Of a stretch of DNA of 7,198 bases, positions 5,926-7,198 are shown piece after piece. This DNA is from an uncultured Bacteroidales bacterium (GTDB taxonomy: Bacteria > Bacteroidota > Bacteroidia > Bacteroidales > Paludibacteraceae): the NCBI GenBank assembly GCA_946615455.1, contig CAMOHN010000051.1, positions 1 to 7,198 of the forward strand, in the 5' to 3' direction. The notes under the pieces were generated by a model, which was not told where the DNA came from, did no database searches, and saw nothing but the letters and a program-made list of their open reading frames with translations. Position 1 is the first letter of the stretch; each line of letters opens with the position of its first letter. The position numbers and the translations under genes are program-made.

Positions 5926-7198
5926 TAAGCTTTCTTGTTTGTTTAGCGGCACTGGTTGTCGGTTTTGTGCTGTATGGCACATTTGTGGAAAAAGTGTTTG
6001 GTATCGACTCCAAGCGTACCACTCCGGCATTGAGTAAGACGGACGGGGTGGACTATGTACCCATGAAACCGTGGCGTATCTTTCTTGTACAGTTTCTCAA
6101 CATCGCCGGTCTGGGACCCATCTTCGGTGCGATTATGGGTATCTTCTTCGGTCCGGCCGCCTTTCTGTGGATCGTGTTCGGAACCATCTTTGCCGGTGGT
6201 GTACACGATTATTTGAGCGGCATGCTGTCCATCCGCAAAGACGGAGCCTCACTGCCCGACATTGTGGGGAGCGAATTGGGGGGAGGCATCAAACTCTTCA
6301 TGCGCATTTTGTCACTGGTGTTGCTCATCTTGCTCACCACCACCTTTCTCAGCGGTCCGGCAACCCTACTGCAAGGACTTTGCCCCTTGCCTGACCTGCA
6401 ATGGGGGGCCGGCACCATGCCGCTGGTGTGGGTGGTCATCATCTTCGGTTACTACATGCTGGCAACCGTAGTGCCCGTGGACAAACTCATCGGGCGCTTC
6501 TATCCCATCTTCGGTGGCGTACTGCTCTTTATGGGCTTGGGTATTATGGTGGTTATGCTTGCCACACACGGCAGCCAGATGCCCGAACTAACTGACGGAC
6601 TGCACAACCGTCAGACAGGCAATATGCCTATGTTCCCCATGATGTTCGTCTCCATCGCCTGTGGCGCTATATCGGGCTTCCATGGCACACAATCGCCCCT
6701 GATGGCACGATGCGTGACCAACGAGCGGCAGGGACGTTGGATCTTCTACGGAGCCATGGTGGCTGAGGGCATACTGGCCCTTATTTGGGCTGCGGCTGCA
6801 GGCACATTCTTTGCCGACCCTGAGCAGGGACTTTACGGCATTGACGGGTTGCAGGCATTTGCCGCCGCACACAAGGGGGAGAACATTGCCGCTCTGGTGG
6901 TGGACCAAGTCAGTCGTTCGTGGTTGGGTACCATAGGTGGTCTGCTTGCCATCATAGGAGTGATTGCCGCACCCATAACCAGCGGCGATACAGCATTGCG
7001 CTCGGCACGACTGATTGTCGCCGACTTCCTCGGCTGGGACCAGAAGCGTATCCCACGCCGACTGGTGATTGCCATTCCGCTTTTCTGCTGCGTTTTTGGT
7101 ATGGTGTTTGTCAATTTTGATGTCGTTTGGCGTTACTTTGCTTGGACCAACCAGACCCTTGCCGTCTTTACCCTATGGGCAGGAACAGTGTTCCTCTA
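5922..7198 (+). CDS. cstA: CstA-family carbon starvation protein, peptide/pyruvate transporter (3' end outside window)
   Basis: Reads without a stop from the ATG at 5922 to the window edge: 425 codons plus two bases. The start overlaps the coaE stop as ATGA and gives a hydrophobic N-terminus (MISFLVCLAALVVGF). Polytopic inner-membrane protein. Family landmarks: FLNIAGLGPIFGAIMG (58-73), GTIFAGGVHDYLSGMLSIRKDG (87-108 region, matching the GAVQDF...RRDG motif of E. coli CstA), SIACGAISGFHGTQSPL (244-260), IIGVIAAPITSGDTALRSAR (344-363) and VVWRYFAWTNQTLA (401-414, like the family's WR-F---NQ-LA). E. coli CstA is about 700 residues; Bacteroidota forms are, from memory, commonly under 500, so most of this protein is probably in view. 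Characterised members import peptides or pyruvate under carbon limitation. Nothing in the window shows how it is regulated, and the substrate here is unknown. The gene symbol is by family similarity. Confidence 0.9.
   Translation, partial: MISFLVCLAALVVGFVLYGTFVEKVFGIDSKRTTPALSKTDGVDYVPMKPWRIFLVQFLNIAGLGPIFGAIMGIFFGPAAFLWIVFGTIFAGGVHDYLSGMLSIRKDGASLPDIVGSELGGGIKLFMRILSLVLLILLTTTFLSGPATLLQGLCPLPDLQWGAGTMPLVWVVIIFGYYMLATVVPVDKLIGRFYPIFGGVLLFMGLGIMVVMLATHGSQMPELTDGLHNRQTGNMPMFPMMFVSIACGAISGFHGTQSPLMARCVTNERQGRWIFYGAMVAEGILALIWAAAAGTFFADPEQGLYGIDGLQAFAAAHKGENIAALVVDQVSRSWLGTIGGLLAIIGVIAAPITSGDTALRSARLIVADFLGWDQKRIPRRLVIAIPLFCCVFGMVFVNFDVVWRYFAWTNQTLAVFTLWAGTVFL

Larger units (their letters stand above)
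1..7198 (+). other. Single co-directional gene block, probable operon
   Basis: All six genes lie on the + strand with overlaps of 4, 4, 16 and 4 bases and a single gap of 6 bases, leaving no room for an intergenic terminator or a conventional intergenic promoter. Co-transcription is therefore likely, with the promoter upstream of base 1 and any terminator beyond 7198. Internal promoters inside coding sequence cannot be excluded by eye. In several Bacteroidales genomes, as I recall, trkA-trkH follows dxs; whether that holds here lies outside the window. Confidence 0.8.

Noticed and set aside
6071..6394. Forward open frames in other frames within the CstA gene (also 6262-6471, 6401-6595, 6920-7120)
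   Set aside because: The frame starting at 5922 is continuous to the window edge and carries CstA motifs throughout; the others are off-frame shadows.

Overview
The window is one uninterrupted, single-strand (+) gene block with essentially no intergenic DNA: six protein genes, the first and last cut by the window edges. The style suggests a Bacteroidota member, probably Bacteroidales (Bacteroides/Prevotella-like). Reasons: the gene products resemble that group (TrkA/TrkH pair, a short CstA-family transporter, an SGNH protein next to an AlgI-type MBOAT), and most start codons lack a clear Shine-Dalgarno sequence, some having A/T-rich upstream bases. This assignment is inference from protein style, not a database match.

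Layout: 1-738, 3' part of trkA (K+ uptake regulator, NAD-binding RCK protein); 735-2231, trkH (K+ translocating subunit); 2228-3526, a membrane-anchored SGNH/GDSL-type protein; 3511-5346, an AlgI/PatA-type MBOAT O-acyltransferase; 5353-5925, coaE (dephospho-CoA kinase); 5922 to the window end, a CstA-family transporter missing its C-terminus. Three junctions are 4-base ATGA overlaps (735-738, 2228-2231, 5922-5925), one is a 16-base overlap (3511-3526), and one is a 6-base gap (5347-5352). No promoter, terminator, RNA gene, repeat array or mobile element is visible, and no stretch over 300 bases lacks a gene.

How the genes may work together: TrkA and TrkH form one K+ uptake system. The MBOAT probably moves an acyl group (typically acetyl, ultimately from acetyl-CoA) across the inner membrane, and the SGNH partner probably acts on an extracytoplasmic glycan; the acceptor cannot be told from sequence. 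CoaE makes CoA in the last step of its synthesis. CstA-family proteins import peptides or pyruvate. The tight packing suggests co-transcription; a functional link between K+ uptake, envelope acylation, CoA supply and nutrient import is speculative.

I do not see a clearly new biological system. The points most worth a second look are a non-canonical fourth filter motif in TrkH, an apparent two-helix insertion in the MBOAT just before its catalytic histidine, the unknown acceptor of the SGNH/MBOAT pair, and a degenerate glycine motif in the second Rossmann domain of TrkA.
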